A stretch of 44,432 nucleotides of DNA. It comes from Anaerolineae bacterium (GTDB taxonomy: Bacteria > Chloroflexota > Anaerolineae > Aggregatilineales > Phototrophicaceae). Shown piece after piece: positions 24,117-33,136 of the stretch. Under the pieces are notes generated by a model, which was not told where the DNA came from, made no database searches, and worked only from the letters and a program-made list of their open reading frames with translations. Made by a program: the position numbers and the translations under genes. The stretch covers positions 1 through 44,432 of the forward strand of contig JAJDWK010000042.1 of NCBI GenBank assembly GCA_022825675.1, written 5' to 3'. Every line of letters starts with the position of its first letter. Position 1 is the stretch's first letter.

Positions 24117-26036
24117 ATGAACAATCGCCAAGAGCCGCCGAATCATGTCAGCGAGCCGGGTAAAGACGGCAAGAAAAATAACGGAGAGCGCAAGCCGTCC
24201 TTTGGCAGCCCCAATTCGCAGCGCACCTGGATTGGGCTGGGCGTCATCGGCTTGGTGATATTCCTTTTCCTCTTTAACAGCCGGATGGCGGTGAATTACA
24301 GCAACGCCAGACCCATGAACTTGCTGGCGGATGACATCCGCAGCGGGCGCGTGGAACGGGTGCTGGAACGGGCTGGGCGCGAGCTGACGGTGACCTATAC
24401 CGACAACAGCACCGAGTCCGTCTACAAAAATCCCGCGGTGGGTTTTTATGAGCAGATGGAAGCGCTCGGCGTATCCACAGCGGCGCTGGACAATGTCGAT
24501 TATTTCTTTGAGCCGGCGGACGATTCGGCGCAGCTCATCCTGCAGATTTTGCTGGGCTTGGTGCCGGTGCTGATTGTCGTCTGGTTCCTGTGGCGCATGA
24601 TGCGCTCGATGCGCGCCGGGCAAGACCAGGCGATGAGCTTCGGCCGCAGCAAACCGCGCGTCTCCCGCGATATGGAGAGACCGCAAGTTACTTTCAAAGA
24701 TGTGGCGGGCGCGGAAGAGGCGAAGGAAGACCTCAAGGAAGTCGTCGAATTCCTGAAAGAGCCGGAGAAGTTCATACGCCTGGGCGCGCGGGTGCCCAAG
24801 GGTGTGCTGATGGTGGGACCGCCAGGCACCGGCAAAACCTTGATGGCGCGCGCTGTCGCTGGCGAAGCGGGTGTGCCTTTCTTCAGCATTTCCGGGTCCG
24901 AATTTGTCGAGATGTTTGTGGGCGTCGGCGCCAGCCGCGTGCGTGACCTGTTCGAGCGCGCCAAAGCCGAAGCGCCGGCGATAGTCTTCGTCGACGAAAT
25001 TGACGCTGTCGGGCGGCATCGCGGCGCCGGCTTGGGCGGCGGGCATGACGAGCGCGAACAGACGCTCAACCAGATTCTGGTGGAGATGGACGGCTTCGAT
25101 AATGACACCAATATCATCATCATCGCCGCCACCAACCGCCCCGACATTCTCGACCCGGCGCTGCTGCGCCCGGGCCGCTTTGACCGCAAAGTTGTCATGG
25201 ACAATCCCGATGTCAAGGGACGGCAAGAAATCCTCAAAGTGCATTCCAAGGGCAAGCCGCTGGCGGGCGATGTCGATGTGGAGGCGCTGGCGAAAATCAC
25301 GGCGGGTTTCAGCGGCGCTGACCTGGAAAACCTGGTGAACGAAGCGGCGATTTTGGCGGCGCGGCGCAACCAAAAATCCATCGGCATGAGCGAAATGCAA
25401 GAGGCGATGGAACGGGTGGTGATGGGTCCCGAACGGCGCAGCCGCGTCATCACGCCCGAGGAGAAAGAAAAGGTCGCCTATCACGAAGCGGGGCACGCGC
25501 TGCTCTTCCATTTGCTGGAAAATACCAGCCCGGTGCACAAAATCACCATCGTTTCCCGCGGGCGCGCCGGCGGCTATGTGATGCCGCTGCCCGATGGCGA
25601 CGACATGCTCATCACCCGCGAGAAGTTTGAAGACGATATTGTCGCTGCGATGGGCGGGCGCGCGGCGGAAGAAATCATCTACGAGCAATTCACCACCGGC
25701 GCCAGCAACGATTTGCAGCAGGCGACGCGCATGGCGCGGGCGATGGTGACGCAATTCGGCATGAGCGACCTATTAGGTCCGCGTTCTTATGGCAATGGCG
25801 GCGGCGCTGTCTTCCTGGGGCGGGAGATCAGCGAACAGCGTGATTACAGCGAGCATTACGCGCATCAAATTGATGATGAGGTCAAGCGCATCCTGCAGGC
25901 GGCATACGAGCGGGCGAAGCGCCTGCTGCAAGAGCAGCGCGGCACGATGGAAAAACTGGTCGCGATATTGATGGAGCAGGAGACGCTGAATGCGGAGGAG
26001 TTCGTGGCGATTGTGGATGGGGCAGGGGCGGCATAG
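24117..26036 (+). CDS. ftsH: ATP-dependent zinc metalloprotease FtsH
   Basis: Membrane-bound AAA protease of 639 aa, the normal length, which degrades misplaced membrane proteins and regulators. After a charged N-terminus come TM1 (about 37-54), a periplasmic domain (55-135), and TM2 (about 139-160). The AAA module has Walker A GPPGTGKT at 234-241, Walker B VFVDEID at 290-296, SRH with arginine fingers R351 and R354 (RPGRFDR), and pore motif near 267-271 (FVGVG). The zinc site is HEAGH 456-460 with D532 as third ligand. GGAG lies 11 bases before the ATG at 24117. The upstream gap shares a divergent region with the sigma factor. A terminator follows at 26066. Confidence 0.97.
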   Translation: MNNRQEPPNHVSEPGKDGKKNNGERKPSFGSPNSQRTWIGLGVIGLVIFLFLFNSRMAVNYSNARPMNLLADDIRSGRVERVLERAGRELTVTYTDNSTESVYKNPAVGFYEQMEALGVSTAALDNVDYFFEPADDSAQLILQILLGLVPVLIVVWFLWRMMRSMRAGQDQAMSFGRSKPRVSRDMERPQVTFKDVAGAEEAKEDLKEVVEFLKEPEKFIRLGARVPKGVLMVGPPGTGKTLMARAVAGEAGVPFFSISGSEFVEMFVGVGASRVRDLFERAKAEAPAIVFVDEIDAVGRHRGAGLGGGHDEREQTLNQILVEMDGFDNDTNIIIIAATNRPDILDPALLRPGRFDRKVVMDNPDVKGRQEILKVHSKGKPLAGDVDVEALAKITAGFSGADLENLVNEAAILAARRNQKSIGMSEMQEAMERVVMGPERRSRVITPEEKEKVAYHEAGHALLFHLLENTSPVHKITIVSRGRAGGYVMPLPDGDDMLITREKFEDDIVAAMGGRAAEEIIYEQFTTGASNDLQQATRMARAMVTQFGMSDLLGPRSYGNGGGAVFLGREISEQRDYSEHYAHQIDDEVKRILQAAYERAKRLLQEQRGTMEKLVAILMEQETLNAEEFVAIVDGAGAA

Positions 26037-26065
26037 CGGCAAGCGCGCGCATAGTCACTGTTTCG

Positions 26066-26100
26066 GGGCGGCGGAATTAAGCCGCCCTGTCTTTGTATTT
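26066..26100 (+). terminator. Rho-independent terminator after ftsH
   Basis: GGGCGGC (26066-26072) pairs perfectly with GCCGCCC (26081-26087) over an eight-base loop, followed by a T-rich run (TGTCTTTGTATTTT). It closes the ftsH unit, just before the lower-GC TIR genes. Confidence 0.75.
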
Positions 26101-26128
26101 TATTGCGCAGATCGAGGAGAAAACCCCG

Positions 26129-26584
26129 TTGTCCGAGAGAGTGCTGCATGTTGGGGAATACCAATATGATGTGTTTCTGTCCCATGCTTCGGAAGATAAA
26201 GATGATGTAGCGCGACCGCTTGCGCTAGCGCTTCGGCAGCGCGGGCTGCGGGTATGGTACGACGAGTTTGAATTACGCATTGGCGACAACCTGATCGCGA
26301 AGCTGAACGCGGGCATCAACGCGAGCCGTTTTGGCATCCTTGTATTGTCCAAAGCATTTTTTGGCAAGGATTGGACCGAATATGAATTGAACACGCTTGA
26401 ATCCCTGACAGTAACTGAAGATTACATACTTTTCCCAATTTGGCACAACATCTCGGTTGAGGAGCTTAGAGCGTATCGCGCATCGTTGGCTAACATTTTT
26501 GCTCGAAGCACAGCAACCCATACGATTGAAGAAATTGCTATCGAGATTCATGAGATAATTCATGAATCAAGTGTGTTAGAATAA
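26129..26584 (+). CDS. TIR-domain protein 1 (stand-alone)
   Basis: Protein of 151 aa that is almost only a TIR domain (TIR_2 type). It starts after ten residues with YDVFLSHASEDKDD, then LRVWYDEFELRIGD, FGILVLSKAFFGKDW and the helix containing the putative catalytic E86 (EYELN). Many bacterial TIR domains hydrolyse NAD+ or make cyclic ADP-ribose signals in antiphage defence; activity here is inferred. The TTG at 26129 is preferred because GAGGAGA lies exactly eight bases upstream; a TTG at 26093 overlaps the terminator and adds no domain. It has no membrane segment or effector partner of its own. Its base composition is lower in GC than ftsH. About half of its residues are identical, without gaps, to TIR protein 2 downstream. 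Confidence 0.85.
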   Translation: MSERVLHVGEYQYDVFLSHASEDKDDVARPLALALRQRGLRVWYDEFELRIGDNLIAKLNAGINASRFGILVLSKAFFGKDWTEYELNTLESLTVTEDYILFPIWHNISVEELRAYRASLANIFARSTATHTIEEIAIEIHEIIHESSVLE

Positions 26585-26616
26585 ACGCGTAAATGGACAA
26601 TATTGAGGCGATATCA

Positions 26617-27375
26617 GTGAAGTTTGTCAAGCATGATTTAGGGTCCAGGTCAGGCGGCGAAATTGTCGAAGTTATCCTGAAAGGCAGCGCCGCCAATGTG
26701 CGCCTTATGGACAGCCCCAACTTCCAGTATTTCCGTAGTGGACGCCGCCATCAATATATTGGCGGGCACGCCAAACGTTCGCCAGTAAGGCTGCAGATAC
26801 CGAGATCGGGACATTGGTATGTTACTGTCGATATGGGCGGATACAAGGGGACAGTGCGCTCCAGCGTTCGTATGCTGCCAGGTAAATTGCGCCCACTTGT
26901 TGACACGCCACTCTCAACAGTTCCTTCTCTAGTGAGAAATAATTTTGATGTCGAGTATGATGTCTTCATTTCATACGCGTCGGAAGACAAGGAAGAAGTG
27001 GTAGCCCCCCTAACCGCTGCGCTTCGCGCTGGCGGGCTTGCGGTATGGTTTGACGACTTTGAACTCAAAATCGGCGATAGCTTGCGCCGCAATATTGACA
27101 GAGGCATAGCTTCCAGCCGATTTGGCATAGTTGTCTTGTCAAAGGCATTCTTTGGCAAAGGCTGGCCAAATTACGAGCTTGATGGGCTTGTAACCAAAGC
27201 CGTTAGCGGAGATCAAGTTTTGCTGCCGATATGGCACAACATCACGAAGGATGAGGTCATTTCTTTCAGTCCATCGCTAGCGGACAAACTTGCAAGAAAC
27301 ACCACAATGCAGACTGTAGAAGAGATTGCCGAAGAGATTCTTGAAGTAGTTTTGGGCGAGCCCGTCGAAGTTTGA
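26617..27375 (+). CDS. DUF1883-TIR fusion protein (TIR-domain protein 2)
   Basis: Protein of 252 aa from the GTG at 26617. Residues 1-88 match DUF1883 (MKFVKHDLGSRSGGEIVEV, ANVRLMDSPNFQYFRSGRRH, SGHWYVTVDMGGYKGTVRSS). A linker follows, then a TIR domain from about 114 (YDVFISYASEDKEEV, VWFDDFELKIGD, VVLSKAFFGKGW) with the likely catalytic E187 in NYELDG. An ATG at 26593 is in frame, but the GTG has GAGG eight bases upstream and gives the usual DUF1883 start MKF. It lies 32 bases after TIR gene 1, so they are one unit. DUF1883 is a small beta-rich domain of unknown function and could be the sensor or substrate-binding part; the TIR would be the effector. Role in defence is inferred. Confidence 0.85.
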   Translation: MKFVKHDLGSRSGGEIVEVILKGSAANVRLMDSPNFQYFRSGRRHQYIGGHAKRSPVRLQIPRSGHWYVTVDMGGYKGTVRSSVRMLPGKLRPLVDTPLSTVPSLVRNNFDVEYDVFISYASEDKEEVVAPLTAALRAGGLAVWFDDFELKIGDSLRRNIDRGIASSRFGIVVLSKAFFGKGWPNYELDGLVTKAVSGDQVLLPIWHNITKDEVISFSPSLADKLARNTTMQTVEEIAEEILEVVLGEPVEV

Positions 27376-27411
27376 TTCTACTGCTCGGCGGGCTGATAAA
27401 CACTACGATAC

Positions 27412-27436
27412 CTCCCGAAAGCGTCACTTTCAGGAG
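27412..27436. terminator. Possible terminator between the TIR unit and convergent ABC ATPase genes
   Basis: CTCCCGAAAG (27412-27421) and CTTTCAGGAG (27427-27436) form a ten-base stem with one mismatch and a five-base loop, followed on the plus strand by ATATTATATT. It sits between two convergent stop codons (27375 and 27459). The T-run is weak. Confidence 0.45.
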
Positions 27437-27458
27437 ATATTATATTGTGGCAGCGATT

Positions 27459-28487
27459 TTATGTCACCCGATGGCAGCTCACAAAATGCTGCGGGCGCAC
27501 CTCTATCAGCGGCGGGTCCGGCTCGTGATAACACAGGTCAAACGCCACCGGGCAGCGCGTGTTGAAGTTGCAGCCCGCCGGCGGATTCGCCGGGTTGGGC
27601 AAATCACCAGCGATGATGATGCGCTGGCGGTCTTCTTCGACAACCGGGTCGGGCACCGGCACCGCCGATAGCAGCGCCTGGGTGTAGGGGTGCTGCGGAT
27701 TGTTGTAGACCTCATCCACCGGTCCCAGCTCGACAATTTTGCCTAAATACATCACCGCCACCCGGTCGCAAATATGCCGCACCATGCTGAGGTCATGCGC
27801 GATAAAGAGATAGGTGAGGTTGAGCTCGTCTTGCAGCTCTTCCATCAAATTGACAACCTGCGCCTGAATCGACACATCCAGCGCCGAAATCGGCTCGTCA
27901 GCGACAATAAAGCTGGGCTCCAGCGCCAGGGCGCGGGCGATGCCGATGCGCTGCCGCTGCCCGCCAGAAAATTCGTGCGGATAGCGGTTGATGAAATAAG
28001 GGTTGAGCCCCACGCGCTCCATCAACTGCTCGACATATTGCTGCCGTTCTTTTTTATCGTTATAGATTTTGTGGATTTGCAGCGGTTCGCTGACGATGCT
28101 GCCGACAGTCATGCGCGGGTTCAAAGAAGCGAAGGGGTCCTGGAAGATTATCTGCATCCGCCGCCGCATCTGGCGCAGATCGTTGCCAGCCATCGTGGAC
28201 AGCTCCTGCCCTTCGAACTTGACGCTGCCTTCAGTCGGGCGATAGAGCTGTAGAATTGTCCTGCCGGTTGTGCTCTTGCCGCAGCCGGATTCGCCCACCA
28301 AGCCGAGCGTCTCGCCGCGATAGACATCAAAGCTGACGCCATCCACCGCGCGCACCGCCCCAACCTGCCGCTGAAAGACAATGCCAGCGGAGATGGGGAA
28401 GTGCTTCTTCAAATCCGAGACTTGCAGGATGACATCGCGCCCGTTTTGCTCTTGCCGCGCTTCTGCTGTCATGGTTTGGCTAGACAT
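27459..28487 (-). CDS. Oligopeptide/dipeptide-type ABC transporter ATPase, DppF/OppF-like
   Basis: ATPase of 342 aa. Walker A GESGCGKS is at 65-72. The Q-loop region ([16 protein letters not shown]), signature [15 protein letters not shown] and Walker B ([12 protein letters not shown]) are intact. The C-terminal oligopeptide extension has the usual cysteines ([16 protein letters not shown]). It should power uptake of peptides, nickel or sugars oligomers together with the DppD-like partner. The ATG at 28487 overlaps the end of the DppD-like gene by eight bases. No permease or binding protein gene is next to the pair in this window, so the substrate cannot be guessed from context. Confidence 0.92.
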   Translation of the reverse strand: MSSQTMTAEARQEQNGRDVILQVSDLKKHFPISAGIVFQRQVGAVRAVDGVSFDVYRGETLGLVGESGCGKSTTGRTILQLYRPTEGSVKFEGQELSTMAGNDLRQMRRRMQIIFQDPFASLNPRMTVGSIVSEPLQIHKIYNDKKERQQYVEQLMERVGLNPYFINRYPHEFSGGQRQRIGIARALALEPSFIVADEPISALDVSIQAQVVNLMEELQDELNLTYLFIAHDLSMVRHICDRVAVMYLGKIVELGPVDEVYNNPQHPYTQALLSAVPVPDPVVEEDRQRIIIAGDLPNPANPPAGCNFNTRCPVAFDLCYHEPDPPLIEVRPQHFVSCHRVT

Positions 28488-29499
28488 TTTCTGCTACCCC
28501 CTCACGGATATCAGCCCAGCAGGACATAATGTGGGCGCCATCGCCGCCATTGCCCGGCACCGTCTCCAGCAGCGGACGCTCGTCCCAACAGCGCTCCAGC
28601 TGCAGAGTTTCGCGCACATCACAGCGCGGGGCGAATGGGCAGCCTTTTGGCTCGTTGCGCATATCGGGCGGCGAGCCCTCGATTTGCGTCAGCTTCTCCT
28701 CGCCGCTGGAATCCAAACGCGGCAGCGAACCCAGCAAGCCCACGGTATAAGGGTGGCGGCTGTCGCCAAAGACTTCGTGCGAAGAGCCGGATTCCATGAT
28801 GCGCCCGCCGTACATCACCTGGATGCGGTCGGCGATGCCAGCAACCACGCCCAAATCATGCGTGATCCAAATCATCGCCATGTTGAACTCGTCTTTAAGC
28901 TGCTTGACCAGCTCGATAATCTGCGCCTGAATGGTAACATCCAGCGCTGTTGTCGGCTCATCGGCAATCAGCAATTTGGGATTGCAAGACAAGCCCATGG
29001 CAATCATGACGCGCTGGCGCATGCCGCCCGAGAATTGATGCGGATAATCGTCCAGCCGGCGGTAGGCGTCCGGGATGCCGACCATGTCCAGCAAATCCGC
29101 CGCCCGCTTGCGCGATTGCGAGGTGTTCATGCCCTCGTGCAGCTTCAGCGATTCGGTAATTTGCGTGCCGATGGTCAAGACCGGGTTCAGCGATGTCATC
29201 GGGTCTTGGAAAATCATGGCGATTTCTTTGCCGCGGATGAGGCGCATCTGGTCCGGCTTGAGCGTCAGCAGGTCACGCCCTTCAAAAATCACCGTGCCCG
29301 ATTCCACCTTGCCGGGCGGGCTGGGTATCAAACCCATAAGCGCCAGCGAGCTCACGCTTTTGCCGCTGCCGCTCTCGCCCACAATGCCCAGGGTCTCGCC
29401 CTCTTCAATCTCGAAGGACACGCCATTAACCGCATAGACGGTGCCTTCCTGCGTATAAAACCTGACAACCAGGTCTTTGACATCCAGTAATGCGCTCAA
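28480..29499 (-). CDS. Oligopeptide/dipeptide-type ABC transporter ATPase, DppD/OppD-like
   Basis: ATPase of 339 aa. Walker A GESGSGKS is at 41-48, with [17 protein letters not shown], signature [15 protein letters not shown], Walker [13 protein letters not shown] and the peptide-transporter C-terminal extension ([17 protein letters not shown]). TTG start at 29499, chosen because GGAGGG lies just upstream (29507-29514 region on the minus strand). First gene of a two-gene unit with the DppF-like ATPase. Nothing upstream on this strand is a permease. Confidence 0.92.
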   Translation of the reverse strand: MSALLDVKDLVVRFYTQEGTVYAVNGVSFEIEEGETLGIVGESGSGKSVSSLALMGLIPSPPGKVESGTVIFEGRDLLTLKPDQMRLIRGKEIAMIFQDPMTSLNPVLTIGTQITESLKLHEGMNTSQSRKRAADLLDMVGIPDAYRRLDDYPHQFSGGMRQRVMIAMGLSCNPKLLIADEPTTALDVTIQAQIIELVKQLKDEFNMAMIWITHDLGVVAGIADRIQVMYGGRIMESGSSHEVFGDSRHPYTVGLLGSLPRLDSSGEEKLTQIEGSPPDMRNEPKGCPFAPRCDVRETLQLERCWDERPLLETVPGNGGDGAHIMSCWADIREGVAENV

Positions 29500-29762
29500 G
29501 GTGCAACCCTCCTCAACAGAACAAAGTCTCTAGTTTGTACTTGACCGTCAGAGAGTTCGCCGAACCGAGACGATCCTGCCCCCAGCAAACCCAGGCGGAA
29601 GCGCGCTCACAGGCGAACTTCGCCCAATAGTCGCCGCATGCTTAGTGTTTTTAAGGCTTCCAGCGCATTGAGCGCGGCAAAACCACTGCTGCCATGTTAC
29701 CAAAGAATGCGCCACTTTGCCAATCTATGTCTTGGCGACAAAATAACGAGAACTTGCAGCCG

Positions 29763-29801
29763 CGGAAATCGACAAGAATTATTAGCACCGAGTGCACCGA
29801 T
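29763..29801 (-). repeat. Decayed fragment of the dispersed repeat, copy G
   Basis: GGAAATCGACAAGAATTATT then AGCACCGAGTGCACCGA matches the GGAGATTCGACAAGGATTTT + TACCACCGAGTACACCGA part of copy B with several changes. The rest of the gap between the ATPase genes and the small gene (about 29520-29760) holds nothing recognisable. Confidence 0.6.
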
Positions 29802-29851
29802 TGACATATTCCGATTATCGGGTATAAATGGGTTACACTTCATCGGTGTAA
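29801..29851 (+). promoter_or_regulatory. Strong sigma-70 promoter with a dyad at the start region
   Basis: TTGACA at 29801-29806 and TATAAA at 29823-29828 are spaced by 16 bases, one of the best promoter matches in the window. Immediately after the -10, TTACAC (29833-29838) and GTGTAA (29846-29851) form a perfect dyad with a 7-base spacer. This overlaps the expected transcription start, where a repressor site or a 5'-leader hairpin would lie. The ribosome site AAAGGAA and the TTG start of the small gene follow about 35 bases later. Confidence 0.65.
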
Positions 29852-29885
29852 TTGCCTAGCGGTTGCTTGAGAAAGGAATAACGCC

Positions 29886-30140
29886 TTGGCTTTCCCAAAT
29901 CTGAAACAGAGTGAAGCTCAAATATCAACACCGACTTTTTCAATAGATGAAACGAACTTGTCAAAAGAAGGCAAAGATATTGCTAAGGCGGTGGTCGCTG
30001 CCTTACAGCCCAAACTGTCTAACATCCAAGAAACTCAGGATCTGCACACGAAGGTCCTTGAGAAGATCCAGCAGGACATACGAGGGATCAATAGAGTGCT
30101 CTCCGACAACAAGTTGATCATAGACGACCCTGACAATTAG
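29886..30140 (+). CDS. Small helical protein with own promoter and terminator, unknown function
   Basis: Protein of 84 aa, not recognised. The first ~25 residues are polar (NLKQSEAQISTPTFSIDETN). The rest looks like two helices with heptad-like spacing (GKDIAKAVVAALQPKL and TQDLHTKVLEKIQQDIRGIN), so it may form a coiled coil, and it ends with an acidic tail (IIDDPDN). There is no signal or membrane segment. TTG start at 29886 with AAAGGAA upstream. The gene is richer in A/T than its neighbours and is framed by a near-consensus promoter and a strong terminator, so it is a stand-alone, probably well-expressed unit. Its role is unknown. Confidence 0.7.
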   Translation: MAFPNLKQSEAQISTPTFSIDETNLSKEGKDIAKAVVAALQPKLSNIQETQDLHTKVLEKIQQDIRGINRVLSDNKLIIDDPDN

Positions 30141-30152
30141 CCACAGCAATAT

Positions 30153-30176
30153 AAAGCCCCGCCCTGCGGGGCTTTT
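30153..30176. terminator. Strong bidirectional rho-independent terminator
   Basis: AAAGCCCC (30153-30160) pairs with GGGGCTTT (30168-30175), and an extra G-C pair closes a CCCTG loop; a T-run follows on both strands. It ends the small gene on the plus strand and can also end the convergent GDP-fucose synthase transcript. Confidence 0.85.
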
Positions 30177-30243
30177 ATCACATCTTTAACCCCTCTATAT
30201 CTCCCCCACTTTGTTACTTTTGCATATAGTTCCCTTAGGATGA

Positions 30244-31209
30244 CTACGGGCACTCCACGGCATCGGCGCGCTGGGCGCGGTACCAGCGCACCGTCTCCCG
30301 CAAGCCCGCGCGGAAGTCCGTGCGCGCTTCGAAGCCGAATGCCCGCTTCGCCCGCGAGACATCCAGTTTGCGCCGCGGCTGCCCATTGGGCTGGCTGGTA
30401 TCCCAGCGCAGCTCGCCCTCAAAGCCGACTTCGGCGGCGATTATCGCCACCAGCTCGCGGATGCTAATCTCGAAGGCGCTGCCCAAATTGACCGGGGCGG
30501 CGCCATTATACCGCTCAGCCGCCAGCGCGATGCCCTCCGCCGCATCGCGCACGAACAGGAATTCGCGGGTCGGCGAGCCATCGCCAAAGAGCGTTACCTG
30601 CGGCGCGCCCTGTACTTGTGCGTCCACCATTTTGCGGATAACCGCAGGGATGACATGGGAAGACTTGAGGTCAAACTTGTCGTGAGGACCATAAAGATTC
30701 ACCGGCAGCAAATGGATGGCGTTAAAGCCGTATTCCTGCCGATAGGCTTGGCTCTGCACCAGCAGCATCTTCTTCGCCAAGCCATAGGGCGCGTTGGTCT
30801 CTTCGGGATAGCCGCCCCACAAATCATCTTCGCGGAAGGGCACGGGCGCAAACTTGGGATAGCTGCAGACGGTGCCGATGCCAACAAATTTGGGCAGCCC
30901 CGCGCGGCGCGCATATTCCAGCATAAGTGTGCCCATCATCAAGTTCTCGTAAAAGAACAAGCCCGGGTGCTCGCGGTTGATGCCGATGCCGCCGACATTC
31001 GCCGCCAGGTGGATGACAAGCGTGGCTTCGGGGAAATCCGCATAGAGCTGTGCCACCGCCGCTTGTTCGCGCAGGTCATATTCGGCGCGGCGCGGGATGA
31101 TGACGCGCCCCGCCGCGCGCGCCCGCAGCTCCCCCACCACATGCCGCCCGAGGAAGCCGGCACCGCCGGTAACGATGACTGCTTGGTCCCGCCAGAATGC
31201 TGTTGACAT
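30244..31209 (-). CDS. fcl: GDP-L-fucose synthase
   Basis: NADPH-dependent epimerase-reductase that converts GDP-4-keto-6-deoxy-mannose to GDP-L-fucose for surface polysaccharides; cytoplasmic, 321 aa. Rossmann motif TGGAGFLG is at 14-21. The catalytic set is S116 (GTVCSYP), Y142 and K146 (PYGLAKK). The [14 protein letters not shown] segment at 69-82 and the [14 protein letters not shown] segment are specific to this family. The frame is open to 31551 but overlaps the divergent ndk; the ATG at 31209 has GGAGAG upstream. The GDP-mannose dehydratase that should supply its substrate is not in the window. Confidence 0.92.
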   Translation of the reverse strand: MSTAFWRDQAVIVTGGAGFLGRHVVGELRARAAGRVIIPRRAEYDLREQAAVAQLYADFPEATLVIHLAANVGGIGINREHPGLFFYENLMMGTLMLEYARRAGLPKFVGIGTVCSYPKFAPVPFREDDLWGGYPEETNAPYGLAKKMLLVQSQAYRQEYGFNAIHLLPVNLYGPHDKFDLKSSHVIPAVIRKMVDAQVQGAPQVTLFGDGSPTREFLFVRDAAEGIALAAERYNGAAPVNLGSAFEISIRELVAIIAAEVGFEGELRWDTSQPNGQPRRKLDVSRAKRAFGFEARTDFRAGLRETVRWYRAQRADAVECP

Positions 31210-31395
31210 ACCTGATTCTCTCCTTCGACTGTCGCTATAATAGCAGAATATAGGCGCGGCTATATTGCAGGTACACTTGTATTCGGCGGCAGCCTCAGCC
31301 GGCGGCTTCTGCATATACATTTTGCTGCCGCGCTTGTATGATTGCGCGGCGGCAAGCGCACATTTCGATACAACCCGAAAAGGAAAGGCAATCTC

Positions 31396-31848
31396 TTGGA
31401 ACGCACGTTGATACTGGTAAAACCCGATGCCATGCAACGCGGCTTGGCGGGCGAAATCATCAAACGTTTTGAGCAGCGCGGCTTGAAAATCATCGGCTTG
31501 AAGCTGCTGCGCATCAGCCGGGAGTTGGCGGAGAAGCATTACGCTGTGCATCGCGAAAAGCCCTTCTTCGAAAGCCTGGTGGCATATATCACCGCGGCGC
31601 CAGTGGTGGCGCTGGCGCTGGAAGGCAGCGATGCCGTCACCGCCGCCCGCGCGACCATCGGCGCTACCAAGCCCTCAGCGGCGGCGGCTGGCTCCATCCG
31701 CGGCGATTATGGCTTGGAAATCGGGCGCAATCTTGTGCATGGCTCCGACAGCGCGGAGAATGGCGCGCTTGAAGTGGCGAATTTCTTCAGCGAGGGCGAG
31801 CTCTGCGCCGACTGGGCGCGGGATGTGGATCCCTGGGTGTTTGAGTAA
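31396..31848 (+). CDS. ndk: Nucleoside-diphosphate kinase
   Basis: Transfers the gamma-phosphate of ATP to nucleoside diphosphates through a phosphohistidine; 150 aa, normal length. It starts [17 protein letters not shown] and carries the active-site H115 in RNLVHGSDS plus the usual C-terminal ending. The TTG at 31396 is chosen over the upstream open frame because AAAGGAAAGG precedes it and the protein then begins exactly like other NDKs. One difference is an Ala-rich segment [12 protein letters not shown], where most members have PGTIRGDF, but R102 and G103 are kept. Divergent from fcl with a 186-base shared upstream region. Confidence 0.95.
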   Translation: MERTLILVKPDAMQRGLAGEIIKRFEQRGLKIIGLKLLRISRELAEKHYAVHREKPFFESLVAYITAAPVVALALEGSDAVTAARATIGATKPSAAAAGSIRGDYGLEIGRNLVHGSDSAENGALEVANFFSEGELCADWARDVDPWVFE

Positions 31849-31978
31849 ATTACTGCTTTGTCCAAGCAGCTGTAGTTGTCATGTTCGTCGAGAACGATGT
31901 AATTGCCTTGACGAATAAATTTCAATTCTCTGATGTGATACCTTATGCAAAACGATGTCAAGGAATCGAACTTCTAAA

Positions 31979-33136
31979 ATGTCCCTGAATGTTGACATAA
32001 TCGTTTGGGCACGGGAAAAAGCAGGGTACAAACCGGGCGATCCGCGGCTATTGAAGTATTTCCCCAAACTCGATGAATGGGAAATAGGTATAGGTCGGCC
32101 GACTTATCCACAGCTAGAGCGGCTTGCAGACAAGTTGAAAGTTCCTGTCTCGGTTTTCTTTTTTCCTGAAAGACCGGACTTCCCCGATATTGAAGAAACT
32201 TTCCGCACTTTGGGATCCACGCTTTTGAACGATATTCCGCCCAAGGTCAGACTACTGCTAAGAAAAGCGCGAGCTTTTCAAATCGGTTTGGAAGAGCTCA
32301 ATTCTGGACAAAATCCAGCAAATCAAATAATAACAAGGGCACTGCAACCTACTATTAACTCGTCAGTTGACTCGATCGCGGAAGAAGCTCGTAGCTTTCT
32401 TGGCGTATCTATAGAAACCCAGTTGGATTGGAAAGATACCGACATAGCCCTAAAAGAATGGCGCAAAGCTTTTTACAGGGCGGGCGTTTATGTATTTAAG
32501 GATGCCTTCGGGAAGGAAAATAACCGCTATTCGGGGTTTAGTTTGTACGATCACGAATTCCCTTTGATCTATGTAAACAATTCAACAGCCCGCACTAGGC
32601 AAATCTTTACTCTTTTTCACGAACTGGGTCACCTGTTATTCAATACGAGCGGCGTCGCTACAGACAACGATGATTACATCGACTCACTGCAAAGCGACCA
32701 TCAAAGAATAGAAGTTATTTGCAATCAACTGGCTGCGAGTGCTTTAGTGCCAAACGAAATCTTTAATGAGTACTTTGAAGAAATACGGGGATTGCGCCGC
32801 GTCAGCGAAGACCCCAGAGAGCTTGCAAGTGAAATGGCTAAGCACTGGAAAGTTAGCCGAGAAATGATTTATAGAAAGCTACTCGACCGCGAGCTGATTT
32901 CTATAGTGGAATATAGAGATGCAGCTAAGACTTGGGCAGAGCAGCGAACAACTCGAAAAGGGGGCGGGAACAGATATTACAATTGGATTGCATATCTGGG
33001 CAGGGAATACATTTCTCTAGCATTCCAGCGATATTACCAAAATCGGATCACTTTCGAGCAACTTGGAGACTACCTCGATATTAAACCTAGAAATCTCAAC
33101 AGGCTCGAAGACTATTTGCTACGGAGCAATAGCTAG
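31979..33136 (+). CDS. Xre/ImmA-IrrE-family zinc metallopeptidase-like protein, putative antitoxin
   Basis: Protein of 385 aa from the ATG at 31979 (an ATG at 31955 would add eight residues). The N-terminal ~65 residues look like a helix-turn-helix of the COG2856 class (MSLNVDIIVWAREKAGY ... YPQLERLADKLKVPVSVFFF). Residues about 150-290 are the ImmA/IrrE peptidase domain with HELGH at 214-218 and a likely third ligand E245 (RIEVICNQLAASALVP). A C-terminal ~100 residues are of unknown function. Family members act as repressor-cleaving proteases or as antitoxins. It overlaps the next gene by one base and shares its AT-rich composition, so the pair probably entered together as a toxin-antitoxin module. 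Confidence 0.85.
   Translation: MSLNVDIIVWAREKAGYKPGDPRLLKYFPKLDEWEIGIGRPTYPQLERLADKLKVPVSVFFFPERPDFPDIEETFRTLGSTLLNDIPPKVRLLLRKARAFQIGLEELNSGQNPANQIITRALQPTINSSVDSIAEEARSFLGVSIETQLDWKDTDIALKEWRKAFYRAGVYVFKDAFGKENNRYSGFSLYDHEFPLIYVNNSTARTRQIFTLFHELGHLLFNTSGVATDNDDYIDSLQSDHQRIEVICNQLAASALVPNEIFNEYFEEIRGLRRVSEDPRELASEMAKHWKVSREMIYRKLLDRELISIVEYRDAAKTWAEQRTTRKGGGNRYYNWIAYLGREYISLAFQRYYQNRITFEQLGDYLDIKPRNLNRLEDYLLRSNS

Noticed and set aside
24024..25754. Minus-strand frame (576 aa) opposite ftsH
   Set aside because: Long but a shadow of the highly conserved AAA and protease domains; it is His/Arg-rich and has no recognisable domain.
26093..26128. Upstream TTG start for TIR protein 1
   Set aside because: It lies in the T-run of the ftsH terminator, lacks a ribosome site, and the TTG at 26129 has an ideal one.
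28381..29490. Plus-strand frame (369 aa) over the DppD-like gene
   Set aside because: Shadow of an intact ATPase.
31849..31954. TTGACG-containing promoter ahead of the ImmA/IrrE gene
   Set aside because: No -10 box at an acceptable distance could be found, so it is not listed.
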